The translations under genes were made by a program, and so were the position numbers. Positions 12,801 through 21,900 of a DNA stretch of 64,000 bases are shown one piece after another. The notes under the pieces are model-generated. The model did no database searches. It was not told where the DNA came from and saw only the letters and a list, made by a program, of their open reading frames with translations. Positions within the stretch are counted from its first letter, which is position 1. The number at the start of each line of letters is the position of its first letter. Source of the stretch: a virus; the IMG/VR virus record IMGVR_UViG_3300020468_000005, positions 24,573-88,572 of that record; one strand, written 5' to 3'.

Positions 12801-14382
12801 AGACAATACCTATACTACAGCAGACTGTAGCGATATTGCATCTGCTATTAGCACACTATGGGGAATAGTAACACAGGCAGTAGGAACAACTGCAGGTGGT
12901 TCAGGTAACTTGAATAACGTTACTAGAACTGCTTCTGAATCTCCTGAGTTCCAAGTTGAGATTGATACAGTAACATTTGATGGAGTTGATACAACATTTA
13001 ACGCACAGGTTAATGGTTCAAACTATTCATTACCTGCAAGTGATAACTTCTTAATATTCTTGAATAGTATTCTTCAACTTAAAGGTAGTACTGAATCATA
13101 TACTTACACAGGTAGTGCAATTACATTTAATGAAGCACCTGTTAGTGGTATGGACTTCTATGGATTCTACTTTGGTAAATTAGTTCTTTTAGATGATCTT
13201 TCTCCATTCTTTGACAATAGTAAGGAAACCTTTACTATGACACTAAACAATGAACCATTCTCATTAGAGAGTGATAATGAGAATGTAGAACCATCAAATA
13301 ACTTGATGATATTCATTAATGGAGTATTCCAAGAACCTGGTGTCGCATACTCTCTTAATGGATCAATTATAAAATTCAGTGAAGCTCCAAGAGCAAATTC
13401 TCAAGCATCCTTGTACATCTATACTGGATCTGATGAAGATATATTTGTTTCCAATACATTTAACTCAATTGATCCTACAGACAGAATGCAGGTTGCTAGT
13501 GAAGGATCTGATCGTTTAATCGCAACAGTCTCAAGTGCTACTTCAGTTGATACTTACGAATATGTTGGACTTAGACCAACCACTGCTACATTTACAGCAG
13601 TATTGACTAATGGTGTTGTTACTAATATTATTATTGACAATCCTGGTGAAAATTATGAAGATCCTCCAGTCCTTCTATTCCAAGGAGGTAGTGGAGTTGG
13701 TGCTAGTGGAACTACCACTATTGAACCAGGTAGCGGTAAAGTACTTACTGCTACTATTGCAAATGGTGGTACTGGATATTTAACCGTACCAACAATAGTT
13801 CCTGTTCATGCTGTTGATATAGAGAGAAAATCTAGAGATAGAATCATTTCCAATTCACTTGCTTTGGGATGTACATATCTTACTTCTTCCATAACTGACA
13901 GTAGTACAACTCTCAACTGCAAGAATATATACTATGATACTAGTCAAAGAATTGGTTTCCCCGATGAAGGCGAAGTATTGATACCATTCTATGATACAAC
14001 TGTTACTCCAAACAGATGGAATGTAGAAAGAATTCTATACGGATCTAGAAATACATCTGCGAATACAATAACCGTAGCAACAGGTGGTAGAGGATATAGA
14101 GGAACCACTGCAGCTGCACACACTGTTTTAACAGGAACATACAGTGCGTCTGGAATAACTTGTACCGTGACTACATCCGCAACTCATAATTATGTGACTG
14201 GTATGAAAGTTTTCTTGGACTTTACAAGTGGACCTACAGCAGAACCAATAAACTGGGGTTTTGATGGAGAGTATGCGGTTACAGTTACATCTGGGAACAC
14301 ATTTACGGTAGAATTCCCATTCAGTCAAACATCAAGCGGAAACGTCTCGATTCTGCCAGAAGTTCGTCTGAGATCATTATAA
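829..14382 (+). CDS. Giant baseplate or tail structural protein in the gp7 position, with YHYH domain (4517 aa)
   Basis: It lies between gp6 and gp8, the slot of T4 gp7, the long wedge protein binding gp6, gp8 and gp10. Homology to gp7 is not proven. The first roughly 290 residues form a non-repetitive head (IPGQFASFIQDEYPTFIEF; LFGVESEVSYPRDRIFKPSD). EIIxY/RG modules follow near residues 95-184 and 343-411, GSGY beta repeats at about 657-938, and a YHYH domain at about 1010-1145 (GWAYDGHPIYGP). More beta repeats follow, then FDG/NGV repeats near 2541-2616. Eleven one-Cys YPR/HTF repeats span about 2704-3845, then a GGND helical module, two more FDG/NGV repeats, a third EIIxY-like module and a DFTSG module at the C terminus. 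There is no signal peptide or membrane segment. ATG at 829 follows the gp6 stop by five bases. Far longer than any T4 wedge protein, so it may also act as a fibre or spike. Confidence 0.65.
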   Translation: MATNQSSWKVGQWTTPTTTVTTQPVPSEVTAESRSQISHNIPGQFASFIQDEYPTFIEFVKAYYKSQELRGYCFDVINNWGDYYNIDNYGSLIVETDLISSMSTTSTTVDVTTTRDFPDEGLLMIDDEIIYYKNKGQTIFNDCSRGFDAVKAVGTASQYVFAETTAAEHALGAKVVNLNNIFPLFMLGQFKDQYLSTYPKNFSDGVTESTVIKRIKDFYASKGTTRSFQFVLRTLFGVESEVSYPRDRIFKPSDAFFTNREVIRATAVSGDPTELVGEVLYQENDPSDPYVNEARIYVKGVQKVFTASGEIYEIDVDTNNSSGTFVTPYKTTIASDVPSRLDFTTITVDSTLGWPELNGRFRVQDEIITYTNKTVNQFIGCTRAREGTTSDEHIAGQEAFAAFRIYGKSNLDGSDIQIKVYGGTRGVNLTNGGKYYLPKSKVTTPAAPGFDSLDPIWSSFQYNVRKALRGVTAELATPAADGSVRVTVTTREKHRLRRDDKVRILNAAEDIYNNEHDVVGIIDEFKFEFILGSAPSQPILETDGLFFISREFAFGTSVYTSINNLVSQYTADVQNVYKSTDNAIVASTGIPSHKIGPFSVNDPDPGNQRYLKRIPLVPSTKSTKTPTPVGQVGIGVNGVPFFSYKGTSTKKFGGIASITKNDGGDGYDIENPPTVEFEPDYKLNTTYASGNVIKYDDNGTVRRYRAQNPGTSDKITYPTHTSGAVRHGTIDWEYLGLGASAEAIIDGRIIAINVTNGGGGYTRQPIVSISGGGAPNSTQATAVAQITDGRVTGIAVTYSGAGYTKVAGLPNISISGGGGVGAAASAVVRGPINTINITNTGSEYTYEPNITLKSGDGAVGYASILSGKIESIIVTFGGADYFGAPDVVITGDGVGATAFAVVDPTSRQVTSVTVTNKGLGYTTGNTQISIVYPGDGARFTTNLTQLTYNEAATADEIKKNNPSAIFSDRKVVDDANGTVVRGENIGIYDGEYGYFYTPDNLRYYLGDSIESRIPTVADPSPWIEQTPIGHSPIIGWAYDGHPIYGPYGFEDRQNQNPYNSYIQPASSYRIKTSRASILSGLTDPMGTFIEDYEYVEGLGDLDRYNGRYCVTPEYPDGVYAYFTTIDGVSGAPKFPYFVGPDFYSEADEINWNGNGLQRNFTEDAIRFRAPYIGTDQVTAKRKALDSRIDFVLALEDSTTLITLESGEVLQYIEDGIGYFSYYPTIRGGSAQSLTVAATNRYSSTNINDFLVEGGGQGYKVNDRLLFDNTDTGGDGVSATISTITGEPVSTLNYVVNDEDVTIATLTTTNNHYLVGGDQITVSIGDNTYERELKSYLYNSKFYFKYFDLVSYDFITEWTNSTAYNKFDLVFVANRVYQATETATSDSDANNAPTHVSGTVSDGTMLWKYIRKRTDGALIATTTNSQGSGYLPGVYTDVPMLTNGNGKNLILDLTVAANGTISVGSIPTTADRGTAFKIGDTITVDDDNVGSNGGSGFQLTVTQISLEAVVRTDAAHQLGVGDIVDFKGMNVGTYNGDFTVVRTETLRRFTISVNQLGTNAAPNITSSVVSVREPKFQFINGHSYKFDTSDSTLNNVTLAFTLDPLNTDIFTYKNITDEVVDTQTLQQTSITLKVVDLPGIFYYFDLAGQYSITGSYFTIMNEPLAGTNILLSKTDTTASYATALEPEVNYDASNTITYSTNSIYPTGGVSTISIGDSGRNYESLPQLSGSTRAGAGATAVATISGVLSGVSVTNKGSGYNPASLPTGVVTLPDFVDLTLTNVLGSGSFAVNEIIISQSAQGTQTARGKVISWDPLSSTLRIQPLQNGRTGAANKGYIMFTTFAANNDRGKVFSSDSQATISAVSGAQATVLCSIPSSGPDVGRLSEVTVNGPGSNYRAAPNIILDDPDFGLVNTVTITTNTTGLTPGQYTGVTQSAVNPTGGTNVEFTVTSGAGGTVEQVVVTNGGGTYRLGDIITIPGNQIGGATTANDITVTVTVLTHIDPASTLCSLNATVDSITITNTGSGYLSAPDVLVSGGSGINAKFNASIQNQGISAINIEAGGELFQNAPVVNITQKTGTGASVLLKSTDLGKILKIGGDNITFNYSHDRTLKPELNTTFNLQLTRTQVIDYLEVTDGGANFVAIPEIVLTGGSGSLFDLRAVIENEVIQSVEVRNPGRGFLSAPSVSARITHNWVGLRSNSTLNFPYNAKIPTGTKVTLNENIGTFPTPLVTNTTYYAIAATLANGLANNQIRLATTQANAIAGTYINFTGDPIGDANGLTEFTLSSTDLGDIITAYMKPANFLVGERVYQGTSTTTYTAFGIIKDWDSRGRILSVEIIEGDFLSGEPVFGEESAAFGEIHAFDRADATFNVSPISTSAEGWERTTGFLDVNEQRIYDSDRFQEYSYEISSPININKWKNPLKFAAHPAGFKVLGTQVVLESSAKIYRSKSTINSNYSSNEPWAWWVESPQPNLQTFNGTTYVFPKPSARSTGKLATIKNFALGDPDYSAAVPTEVQIFGRQLLDIQKILSCISYKIDDISSSFDGSTTVFNLTISGATVTTKIGKTSIKEQFLVTINGIVQNPNNYTFANDAITFSVAPKANSVALIMYYDRASYTSSFQLDQIGDEIKAFDITNGLTGGTGYADGTYTAIPLRNKIGSGVGATADITVSNGYVSNVVLNNSGDGFRDDGIVGISEIGKPLTNSYTPSTATYAPSTGVLELTVGSHTLSAPTTATATDIDYNPNTGIMTVTLVSHGLEAGDQVKFADNSITLSCAFGGASGAAAQKTYPRSTDYASDRWLEVSNITVNTFDVQVLDSIPSTNVDPHSFVSAVAGGISIAQSTVRFSNNAITFSCGFGGGGNRSYPRSTDPIAGKNVPVDAITSTTFTINALNGTTPTNTDAHTYVGNATAALSPTFVDYDASLGIMKLELANHGLSNGNFIQFTSDSLNFICSRDNYATTTAYPRGSDPAAVNWLNVFDVETNSFKVQVGANIEKAFTPTGATYTASTGSLTLDIENHGFTAATEHTATDATFNTTTGIVTITSASHGFAAGDRVKIKDSSITMSCGYNGGGQESYPKPGQPISGKWITVRAITQDTFDIQCLKDAPCSNSDAHTFVSATANGILHAKSVISIDDEALTFTCTQDDDFSRKSYPRTTDPASRELLGIEAVTTDTLTVNVGASPQVTFTPTNAVYTPSTGVLVLTIGNHTLPVGTGISIDVNSLKFRCDMENDGTLIAGNLSNLGASLHNYPRPTDPAAKSNLYITETTGTTITVNVKPSVTVNYQPTDAALNLANGDLSLTIGAHQFRGEKTFTPTAVDYTPNTGLATLTIKGHTIQAGDFVQVAKESLTFTCAQDSHQTNHSYPRTTDPVYREWIQVISVTNDTILLNFYSTVAGNSAHLFVSAADDCIALKGDTIKLTDGSIVMSCDNGGVSNQSYPRTDTISYTPTGADYDPSTGVMTVTHGGGAGAFVNGDQVKFDDNAIVFTCAAGGGTHAYPRPGDPASGRWLTIWNADDTTFKVQVLDTIPSTNTSVHVFSSAVNNGTKKKKDWAYDRPIPIKSVGYTSHAVTNATYDPSTGVLVATVAGHGFSNGEYVKVNQSALKFTCNKDSNATVKSYPTLEDPYYDEWVKVRNVTTDTFEINVGVAGPNGQHTHTFVPEGKLTPTLGAYNPTTGVMTITIPDHGFVAGDEIKVDDNAFRFTCLEDFDTSYHDYPRNTDPISGQWVKIYNVTTNTFDIQVLNSVPSTNTTTHTFISAVANSITRSAIKKQTGVITFNTNNRDAAITHQYAHSFVSASATAVIAGGNYTHTFIQSTSGAVKTGGDYVHTFVNAKPTSVKYGYTHLYTGNAIANPVTRGLVTSGGHAYDRLADAGRLIRANLDFIATTAYGRMLALNPTFDGDLYKRKCIRDTKLISEAVANNIEFGGNDGVYDAANFYVGTVHLTGEEDQSVQVFNAARDICREVMRNITVTTNYVTEGSQVKDLTITNDSGDNTYTTADCSDIASAISTLWGIVTQAVGTTAGGSGNLNNVTRTASESPEFQVEIDTVTFDGVDTTFNAQVNGSNYSLPASDNFLIFLNSILQLKGSTESYTYTGSAITFNEAPVSGMDFYGFYFGKLVLLDDLSPFFDNSKETFTMTLNNEPFSLESDNENVEPSNNLMIFINGVFQEPGVAYSLNGSIIKFSEAPRANSQASLYIYTGSDEDIFVSNTFNSIDPTDRMQVASEGSDRLIATVSSATSVDTYEYVGLRPTTATFTAVLTNGVVTNIIIDNPGENYEDPPVLLFQGGSGVGASGTTTIEPGSGKVLTATIANGGTGYLTVPTIVPVHAVDIERKSRDRIISNSLALGCTYLTSSITDSSTTLNCKNIYYDTSQRIGFPDEGEVLIPFYDTTVTPNRWNVERILYGSRNTSANTITVATGGRGYRGTTAAAHTVLTGTYSASGITCTVTTSATHNYVTGMKVFLDFTSGPTAEPINWGFDGEYAVTVTSGNTFTVEFPFSQTSSGNVSILPEVRLRSL
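2797..3640 (+). repeat. GSGY-type beta repeats inside the giant gp7-slot gene
   Basis: About seven imperfect units of 25-45 residues follow the pattern G-x-I-x-x-I-x-V-T-N-x-G-x-G-Y-x-x-x-P-x-V-x-I-x-G-G. Examples are INVTNGGGGYTRQP, IAVTYSGAGYTKVA and VTVTNKGLGYTTGN. They are coding repeats, probably forming stacked beta structure. The same unit recurs later in this gene and in gp8, gp14 and the 2414- and 4195-residue fibres. Confidence 0.8.
3855..4260 (+). other. YHYH domain within the gp7-slot protein
   Basis: The segment carries GWAYDGHPIYGPYGFED, then a Tyr- and Asp-rich stretch with DPMGTFIEDYEY, LDRYNGRYCVTPEYPDG and YAYFTT. This is the signature of the YHYH domain family (Tyr-His-Tyr-His), found in bacterial secreted proteins and in marine T4-like phage structural proteins. 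Its biochemical role is unknown. It sits between GSGY repeats, as an inserted globular domain would. Confidence 0.75.
8969..8986. repeat. Recurrent 18-base inverted repeat, copy 1
   Basis: CTAGTACAGGTGTACTAG has a perfect 7-base stem around AGGT. It encodes the PSTGVL turn of a YPR repeat. Identical copies lie at 10415 and 11555, with a shorter one at 24022. Confidence 0.7.
10415..10432. repeat. Recurrent 18-base inverted repeat, copy 2
   Basis: CTAGTACAGGTGTACTAG, identical to the copies at 8969 and 11555. It is again in the PSTGVL codons of a YPR repeat. Confidence 0.7.
11555..11572. repeat. Recurrent 18-base inverted repeat, copy 3
   Basis: CTAGTACAGGTGTACTAG, identical to the copies at 8969 and 10415, in the same coding context. 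Confidence 0.7.
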
Positions 14383-14385
14383 ATA
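14378..14385 (+). promoter_or_regulatory. T4-type late promoter upstream of gp8
   Basis: TATAAATA is an exact match to the T4 late promoter core, which is recognised by the gp55 sigma factor with gp33 and the gp45 clamp. It overlaps the stop codon of the giant gene and lies about 20 bases before the gp8 start, in one of the few short intergenic gaps. Confidence 0.6.
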
Positions 14386-14405
14386 ACAACAAAAGCTTAT
14401 AAGCA

Positions 14406-15920
14406 ATGGCATTAGTTACTGATAAATTTAGAATATACGCTGCGGAAAGTTTTAGAGATACACTGCTGACTCAAAATAAAGTCTTTATGTTTGTTGGTAG
14501 AGCTAAGTCTTGGGGTAGTACAGATGTACCACCCGCAGGTGAGCCGATTGATAGTTTTACCTATCAGTCAGGCACTTATGCTGATTCTGTTGCCTTTAAG
14601 CGTGTAGATATTTCAGATACTGCTCTTGTAGTACCAAGAGTTGATTGGATTGATCCTACACAAACTACAGGTGGTGTGGGACGTACATACTCAATGTATA
14701 AACCAGATTATGCACCCGCAAAAACTACTGCAAATGGATCTTCCAGATTGTATGATAGTAATTTCTATGTAATGAATTCAGACTTTAACGTCTACAAGTG
14801 TCTTTATAATGGACAAACCCCTGAGTATCCAAGAGGAAGACCCTCTTTGGTAGAACCAACTGGTACTTCAACCACTATTATCGAAACTGGTGATAGTCCT
14901 GGTAGTTACTCCTATCGTTGGAAGTACATGTATACTATTGATGCGGATAATATTCTAAAGTTTGTTACTTCTGAATTTGTTCCCGTATTATCAAACTCTC
15001 TTGTTAAGTCTGCTGCAGGTGATGGTGCTATTGATAGTGTAGTTATTGAAAATGCAGGCACTGGTTACAACAACAAAGAATATACTGATGTTCCTATTCG
15101 CGGAGATTATGACATCAATGGTGGAACTCAAGCAAAGTGCACTGTAAAGGTGACTTCTGGTTCTGTTGAATCTGTTACTATCACAACTGCAGGTTCTAAG
15201 TATACGTTTGGTACTATTGATGTTGCACTCATTCCTAATATCGGAAATGGTGTAAATGCATCTTTAGATGTTGTTATTCCTCCTAATAATGGACATGGTT
15301 CTGATGCTGTTAGAGAATTGGGTGCATATCGTTTAATGTTTACTAGTAAATTAGAAACTAGTAGTGCATTTGTAGATTTTCCAAATGATTTGACATATAG
15401 AAGAGTTGGATTAGTTTTAAATCCTTTTGATTTCAACACAACAACTGTTTGTAGTCAAAATACTAGATCTGCTGTTAAAGCAATGATTTTCCCTCAGTCA
15501 GGCACTGGTACACCCACTGGTGCATTCGCTCCTGGCGAAACTATTGTTCAAACTACTACGAATGCGAAAGGATTTGTAGTATCATATGATTCCACAACTA
15601 AAGTATTGAAATATTATCAAGATTCAGTTGATGGCACACAAAATGGAAATGTAATTGCGTTCTCTGGTGCTAATCAGATTACATCATCTCAAAATGCTTA
15701 TACTGCAACTCCAGACACAACGTTTGGAACTTCAGCTAATCAACAAACACAGATACAAATTGGTGTCTCTGTGTATGAATTAGGTCTTTCCTTTGTTGGT
15801 GGATATGCTAATCAAGAAATCCAAACTAACTCTGGAGAAATCCTCTACATAGATAACAGAAACCCAATAACAAGATCTGCGGATCAAAACGAAGAGCTCA
15901 AAGTAGTAATTGAATTCTAA
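14406..15920 (+). CDS. gp8: Baseplate wedge protein gp8
   Basis: The N terminus (TDKFRIYAAESFRDTL, then VFMFVGRAKSWG) and the following VVPRVDWIDPTQT match T4-like gp8, the wedge subunit that dimerises and binds gp7, gp6 and gp10. It is 504 residues against about 334 in T4. Much of the extra length is GSGY-type beta repeats near residues 205-295 (VVIENAGTGYNNKEYTDVP; VTITTAGSKYTFG) and a segment with FAPGETIVQTTTNAKGFVVSY. Position supports the call, since it follows the gp7-slot gene and precedes the large DUF4815 protein. A late promoter lies just upstream. The stop is followed directly by the ATG of the next gene. Confidence 0.85.
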   Translation: MALVTDKFRIYAAESFRDTLLTQNKVFMFVGRAKSWGSTDVPPAGEPIDSFTYQSGTYADSVAFKRVDISDTALVVPRVDWIDPTQTTGGVGRTYSMYKPDYAPAKTTANGSSRLYDSNFYVMNSDFNVYKCLYNGQTPEYPRGRPSLVEPTGTSTTIIETGDSPGSYSYRWKYMYTIDADNILKFVTSEFVPVLSNSLVKSAAGDGAIDSVVIENAGTGYNNKEYTDVPIRGDYDINGGTQAKCTVKVTSGSVESVTITTAGSKYTFGTIDVALIPNIGNGVNASLDVVIPPNNGHGSDAVRELGAYRLMFTSKLETSSAFVDFPNDLTYRRVGLVLNPFDFNTTTVCSQNTRSAVKAMIFPQSGTGTPTGAFAPGETIVQTTTNAKGFVVSYDSTTKVLKYYQDSVDGTQNGNVIAFSGANQITSSQNAYTATPDTTFGTSANQQTQIQIGVSVYELGLSFVGGYANQEIQTNSGEILYIDNRNPITRSADQNEELKVVIEF

Positions 15921-18900
15921 ATGGCACAGAATACCAACCTTAATATAGCTCCTTACTTCGACGACTTCGATGATAGTAAGGGCTTCCTAAAAGTACTTTT
16001 CAAACCTGGCTATCCAGTACAGGCTAGGGAACTTACTACGCTGCAAAGTTTATTGCAGAATCAGATTGACTCCTTTGGACAAGGTGTTTATAAAGAAGGT
16101 GCTCAGGTAATTCCTGGTGGTATTACTTTGAATAAAGATGTTGCATGTGTAATTATTCAAAACAACTATCTCAATCTTGACGTTGAATTATATCGTACTC
16201 AACTTGATAACTTAGTTCTTAAAGGTTCTACCTCTGGTGTTCGTGCTCGTGTTTTATTTTCTATTAGTTCTACTACATCGACTAGAAATAATATAACTTT
16301 TTATATAAATTACTTACAAAAAGCAGACGATAACGTCACAACTACCTTTACAGATGGAGAAACACTCACCTGCGAAAGCGACATTACTTACGCAGCTACA
16401 ACTATTGCTGCTAATACACCTCTTGCTCAACTCTTAAACTCAAATGCAAATTCTAAGGGTTCTACTGCTAACGTTGGTGCAGGTGTTTATTATACTAGAG
16501 GATATTTTGCACCTGTACATGAGCAAACTCTAATATTAGATCAGTATGGAACTGATCCAACATATAAAGTAGGTTTAAAGGTAGAAGAAAAAATTATAAC
16601 TGCTGATGAGGATGAAAGTCTATATGATAACGCAATAGGAAGCACAAACTTCTCAGCACCTGGTGCAGATAGGTTTAAAATTAACCTAACATTAATTAAG
16701 AAAAATCTTGCGGATCCTAACTCTGCTGACTTTATAGAACTACTTAGAACTAATGTTGGAGAAATTGAGAAGAAGGTAGAGAGAAGTGACCTTGGATTTA
16801 TTCAAGATGTACTTGCCACTAGAACTAAAGAAGAATCTGGTGACTATTATGTCAAGAAATTTGAGATAGATGCTAGAGAAAATCTTAATGATGGATTTAA
16901 TAATGGTGTATATGACGCAGGTGCTACGACTGGAGATGGCAATACAGCTGATGAAGCAAACATAGCAATACAATTATCCAGTGGTCAAGCTTATATTTCT
17001 GGATATAGAACAGAGCGTTTATCTACAACATATAAGGATGTAGCTAAACCAAGAACCTTTGTCGGAGAAAATAACAAATATATTGCTACTGATATTGGAA
17101 ATTATGTCTTTATGACAAATGGCCACAAAGCACCTGCCATATATGAAATTATTAACTTAAGAGATGAAATAACTGGAACTCCTGGTACTGCAGCTGGTAA
17201 TATTATTGGTCAAACAAGAGTTCTCAACTTTTCTTATGAATCAGGTACGGTTAACAACCAAAGTACGGTTTACCGTACAAACTTAGTTGATACCAAGTTT
17301 TTTACTAGACTTGATTGCCAATCAAATGTTAACTGGCAGTTAGGCGACTTTGTTGTGGGTAGAACTTCTGGTGCTACTGGATTCGTAGCAATTACTAATT
17401 CATCTAGTCAAGTAGGATATCTTAGTGATGTAATAGGAACATTTACACAAAACGAACAATTAGATTTAAACGCAGCAAGTAGCGGTACTAATATTGGACA
17501 GTTAGATAATAATACTTCTGCTGTTAAATCTTATAACTTTAGTGATGTAAAGTCATATAGTTTTGGAAGTAATGGAACTGCTGATGCGGTATTGGATGTC
17601 AAGGTAGCATTACCTGGTTCAGGTCCTATTATCTCGTCTCAAAGTGGGTCTGGTACGTCTCAAACTGCGACTGTAACTGCAACTCTTTCTAACTTTAATG
17701 TTCAGTTAAAAGTGGGTGATATCGTTGAGTTTACAAATGCTAATATAGCACATAAAGTCAAAGTTACTGCTGTTACTGATGCATTCTCCTTTACTATACA
17801 GAAGATTGAAGCTGGTGCTGGTAATATGACCGATAGTGCCATTACTGGTCAGATAGTTAGATCACGTCCTGAAGTTAAAGATGCACAAAAGAATAAATTA
17901 GTTACTGCTCTTGGATATGATGCAGTAAAGAATACTAATAAGAATAATACTCAGAATCCAACAGGATCATTTAGAAAGTATTTTGCTGGTGGGGCAGCAT
18001 CTGGAGGGCAACTTGGTTTTAATGCAGGTTCTGGTCTTGTATTTACCAATACTAATAATAATGATACATTCTTGCTTATTAATAATACTAATGGTGATTT
18101 GTTACAAGCACCTTCTACTGACGTAGCTACTGGGCAAAATGTTCAAGTTAGTGGATTGTCAGGTACTAATAATTACTCTCTAATTGCTACAGTTAGTGCT
18201 TCCGATAGATCTGCTAAGGGAAAAACCACGGAAAGGATGAAAATCCTTAAAATAGATAAGAGTTTTGCTGCTGGTGTTAATGGTCTAACACAGGAAAACG
18301 CTACAGGAGATGGGTATGGATATAGAGTAGATGATGCTAGAATCTCACTTGGAAGTGGAGATGTATTTAAGATAAAAGCAATATACGAAGCTAATGGTAG
18401 CACTGCAACTGCGGACAATACAATACCTAATATGCAGTTTACCAACTTAGTTGGTACTCTTTCTACTGATGAAGTAATAACTGGAGATACATCTGGTGCA
18501 AGAGGAAGAATAGTTGCTGTTGGTGGTAATAGTAATCAAATCTATTTTATTCCAGTAGAAGATGATAAGTTTACCGATGGTGAGACTGTAACTGCACCTA
18601 ATGCTACTTTAAAACTTATTGCTGGAACTGTTCAGTCGGGTGGAAAGAATATAACAGATAGTTATGATCTAGATGATGGGCAGAGAGATCAGTTTTATGA
18701 TTATTCATCTATCGTTAGAAAATCTGGTTATGCAGCACCTACACATCAAGTGTTAGTAATATATGATCGTTTTCTTACCACTGCAGGTATCAATCCATAT
18801 ACCGTAGATTCTTATGATACTGCGGATTATAAGATTATTCCAAATTATGATGGTGAGGAATTAAGAGATAGTGTTGATTTTAGACCGATTGTTCCTGAGA

Positions 18901-21900
18901 AATTGGCAAATACAGGATCTGTAACTAGTCCCTTTACTTTAAATGGTACAGAATTCTTTGATTTTGGTAGTAGAGCATTCACTGGTAACGAGACTGGTGT
19001 ACCAGGTCCTGGTGAGACTACTATTATAAGTTTGGAACATTATCTTGCTAGAGTTGATAAAGTCTTTATGAATAAAGACAATGAAATTCAAGTAGTAAAA
19101 GGAGCTCCTAGCACTAACCCTGTTGAACCAGAAGACATTGAAGATGCAATGTTACTGGCAACAATCAACTACAATCCATACGTATTTGATGTTGACAAAG
19201 ATGTTAGTATCAGAGAAACTAACTTCAAGAGATATACTTTTAGAGATATACAACAGTTAGAAGATAGAATTAAGACACTCGAATATTATACACAATTATC
19301 ACTACTTGAAAGTGAGACTGCAAGTATGGAAATTAGAGACACTAGTGGTCTTAGCAGATTTAAAAATGGATTTGTAGTAGATAACTTTGCAAGTCTTTCA
19401 ACTAGTGATACTTTACATCGAGACTATAGAGTATCTCTTGATTTTGATGAAGGTCAATGTCGCCCATCTCATTATACTACTCAAGTACCTCTTACATTTT
19501 CTACAGCATCTACTAATGTACAGCAAACTGGAGATCTTGTAACACTTCCATATACAAGCACAGTTCTTTTAGATCAACCATATTCTTCAGGTGTTGAGAA
19601 TGTTAACCCATTTAACGTATTCACATATGTTGGAGATATTCAGTTGCATCCAGAGTCTGATAACTGGGTAGATACTAAAACTCTTAATCCTGTTAAAGGT
19701 CCTGTTGTAGAAGGTAACTTCCTTACTACTGTTAGAGAGTATAATGCTGACCAGAATGGTTTTTCTCCAACTCAATGGAACTCATGGAAAACTACATGGA
19801 CTGGGAAAACTAAATCAGTAGATGTTGGTAGTTGGAGAAGAAGAACAAAAAGATCTAGAGTTAGAACTATTACTACTACTAGAACAACTACTAGAAAACA
19901 AACAAGAACAGGTATCAGGTATAGAGTTACTCCTGTTATTGAGCAGAAGTCACTAGGTAACAAGGTTGTTTCTGTAGACCATATTCAGTTTATGCGTTCT
20001 AGAAACATTGAGTTTAATTGTAAGAAATTAAAACCAAGAACTAAGTTCTTTGGATTTTTTGATGGTATTGCTCTACCTACTAAATTAGTTACACCTAAAA
20101 TTATTGGTTTGACTAAGGATTCATCTAGTGATTCTAAAACAAACAATATTCCTTTCCAAGTTGGTGAGACAGTATATGTCAACTCAGCTGGATCTCCTGG
20201 TTTTACACCTAAGAAAGGATTTAGATTTAAGGCAAGAGTTGCAGCACCTAATGAAGGATTTGAAATAAATCCATTAGACGGAACTGATATCCAATCTACT
20301 AATGACTATACATCTAACTTAGGTTTCCTTAACATTGATACTAAGTCTCTTGCTGATCAGGCAAAGGGAACTTATTATGGTTCACCTAAAATTAATGATT
20401 ATATTATTGGAGAAACTTCTGGTGCAATTGCTAAAGTAACAAGTAAAGACTTGATCAGTGACAAGAGAGGTAAACTTAGAGGATCATTCTTTATAGATTC
20501 ACCTAAGGGTACAGGTAATCTTAAATTCAAGACTGGTAATAAATTATTCAGACTTACTGATGATGCATCCGATAGTAAGGTTATTGGTGTATCTGATTCT
20601 AGTGCTGAGGTAGAATTTACTTCTTCTGGTATCTTACAGACAGTGCAAGATCAAATTATATCTGTAAGAAATGCTAAGGTTACATCTGAAGAAATGTTCG
20701 ACTCTAGAACTGTTAAAGATACTAAGCAATCTAAAAAGAATGAAGTTAGATTCTGTGACCCACTTGCACAAACCTTCCTTATTGAAGATTCATCATTAGA
20801 AGGTGGGGTATTCTTAACTAAGATTGATATATTCTTCTTTACTAAGGATGAGGAAATTCCAGTATCATTAGATATTAGAACTGTAGTTAATGGTAATCCA
20901 ACTCAAATAATTGTACCTCTTTCTAAAGTTATTAAAGATCCTGAGGATGTATTCATATCTGCAGATGCTTCTAAACCAACTTCATTTGAGTTTGAATCTC
21001 CAGTATACCTACCATTCAGACAGGAACATGCTATTGTATTGACTTCTGACTCTAACCAGTATAAGGTATTCATCTCTATTCTTGGTGAAGATGCTATAGA
21101 TGCTGCACATGCAGGAGAAAAAATTTCTGAGCAACCATACATCGGTGTATTGTTCAAGTCACAGAACGCATCTACATGGACACCATCACAGTATGAAGAC
21201 TTGATGTTTAAGATCTATAGAGCAGAATTTGCATTACCAAGCACATCATCTAATAGTAAACTTGTACTAGAAAATGCACAACTTGGTGAATCTAATGGTG
21301 GTTTCTTAAATCTTGCAGCTAACTCCATGCAAATGACTGCAGGTCAAGATGAGATTAGAGTATTCCATGGTAATCACGGTATGCAGTCACCACTTAACTA
21401 TGTACAGATAAGCGGTGTAACATCTGAAGTTCCAGATACTGCACTTACATCTACTATTAGTACAACGGGTACCTCCACATTTACAGTTACTAACGCAGCA
21501 TTATTCCATACCACTATGGGTGGATCTGCGATAAGTAATTCAAATCCAGGTTTTGTAAGAATTCTTGGAGAAGCAGAAGATGGCAGTGGAGATGAGATTA
21601 TTGCATATAGTGGTATAAATTCAAACACTATAACAATTGCTTCCAATGGACGTAACCATAGTGGTAGTGCAGGTGGATCAACTGGTTTATCACATTCATC
21701 TGGTGCTATTGTACAATGTTACAATCTAAATGGAATTCCACTTACATCAATCAATGCTACTCATACTGCACCTGGTGGAATTATATCTATCAACAGTCCT
21801 CATAGTTACAATCTAAAAGTAACTGGTAAGACAGCAAATACTTCTATGATGGGTGGTGGTGTCTTTATAACTGCTTCTCAAAATATTCCATGGGACGTAT

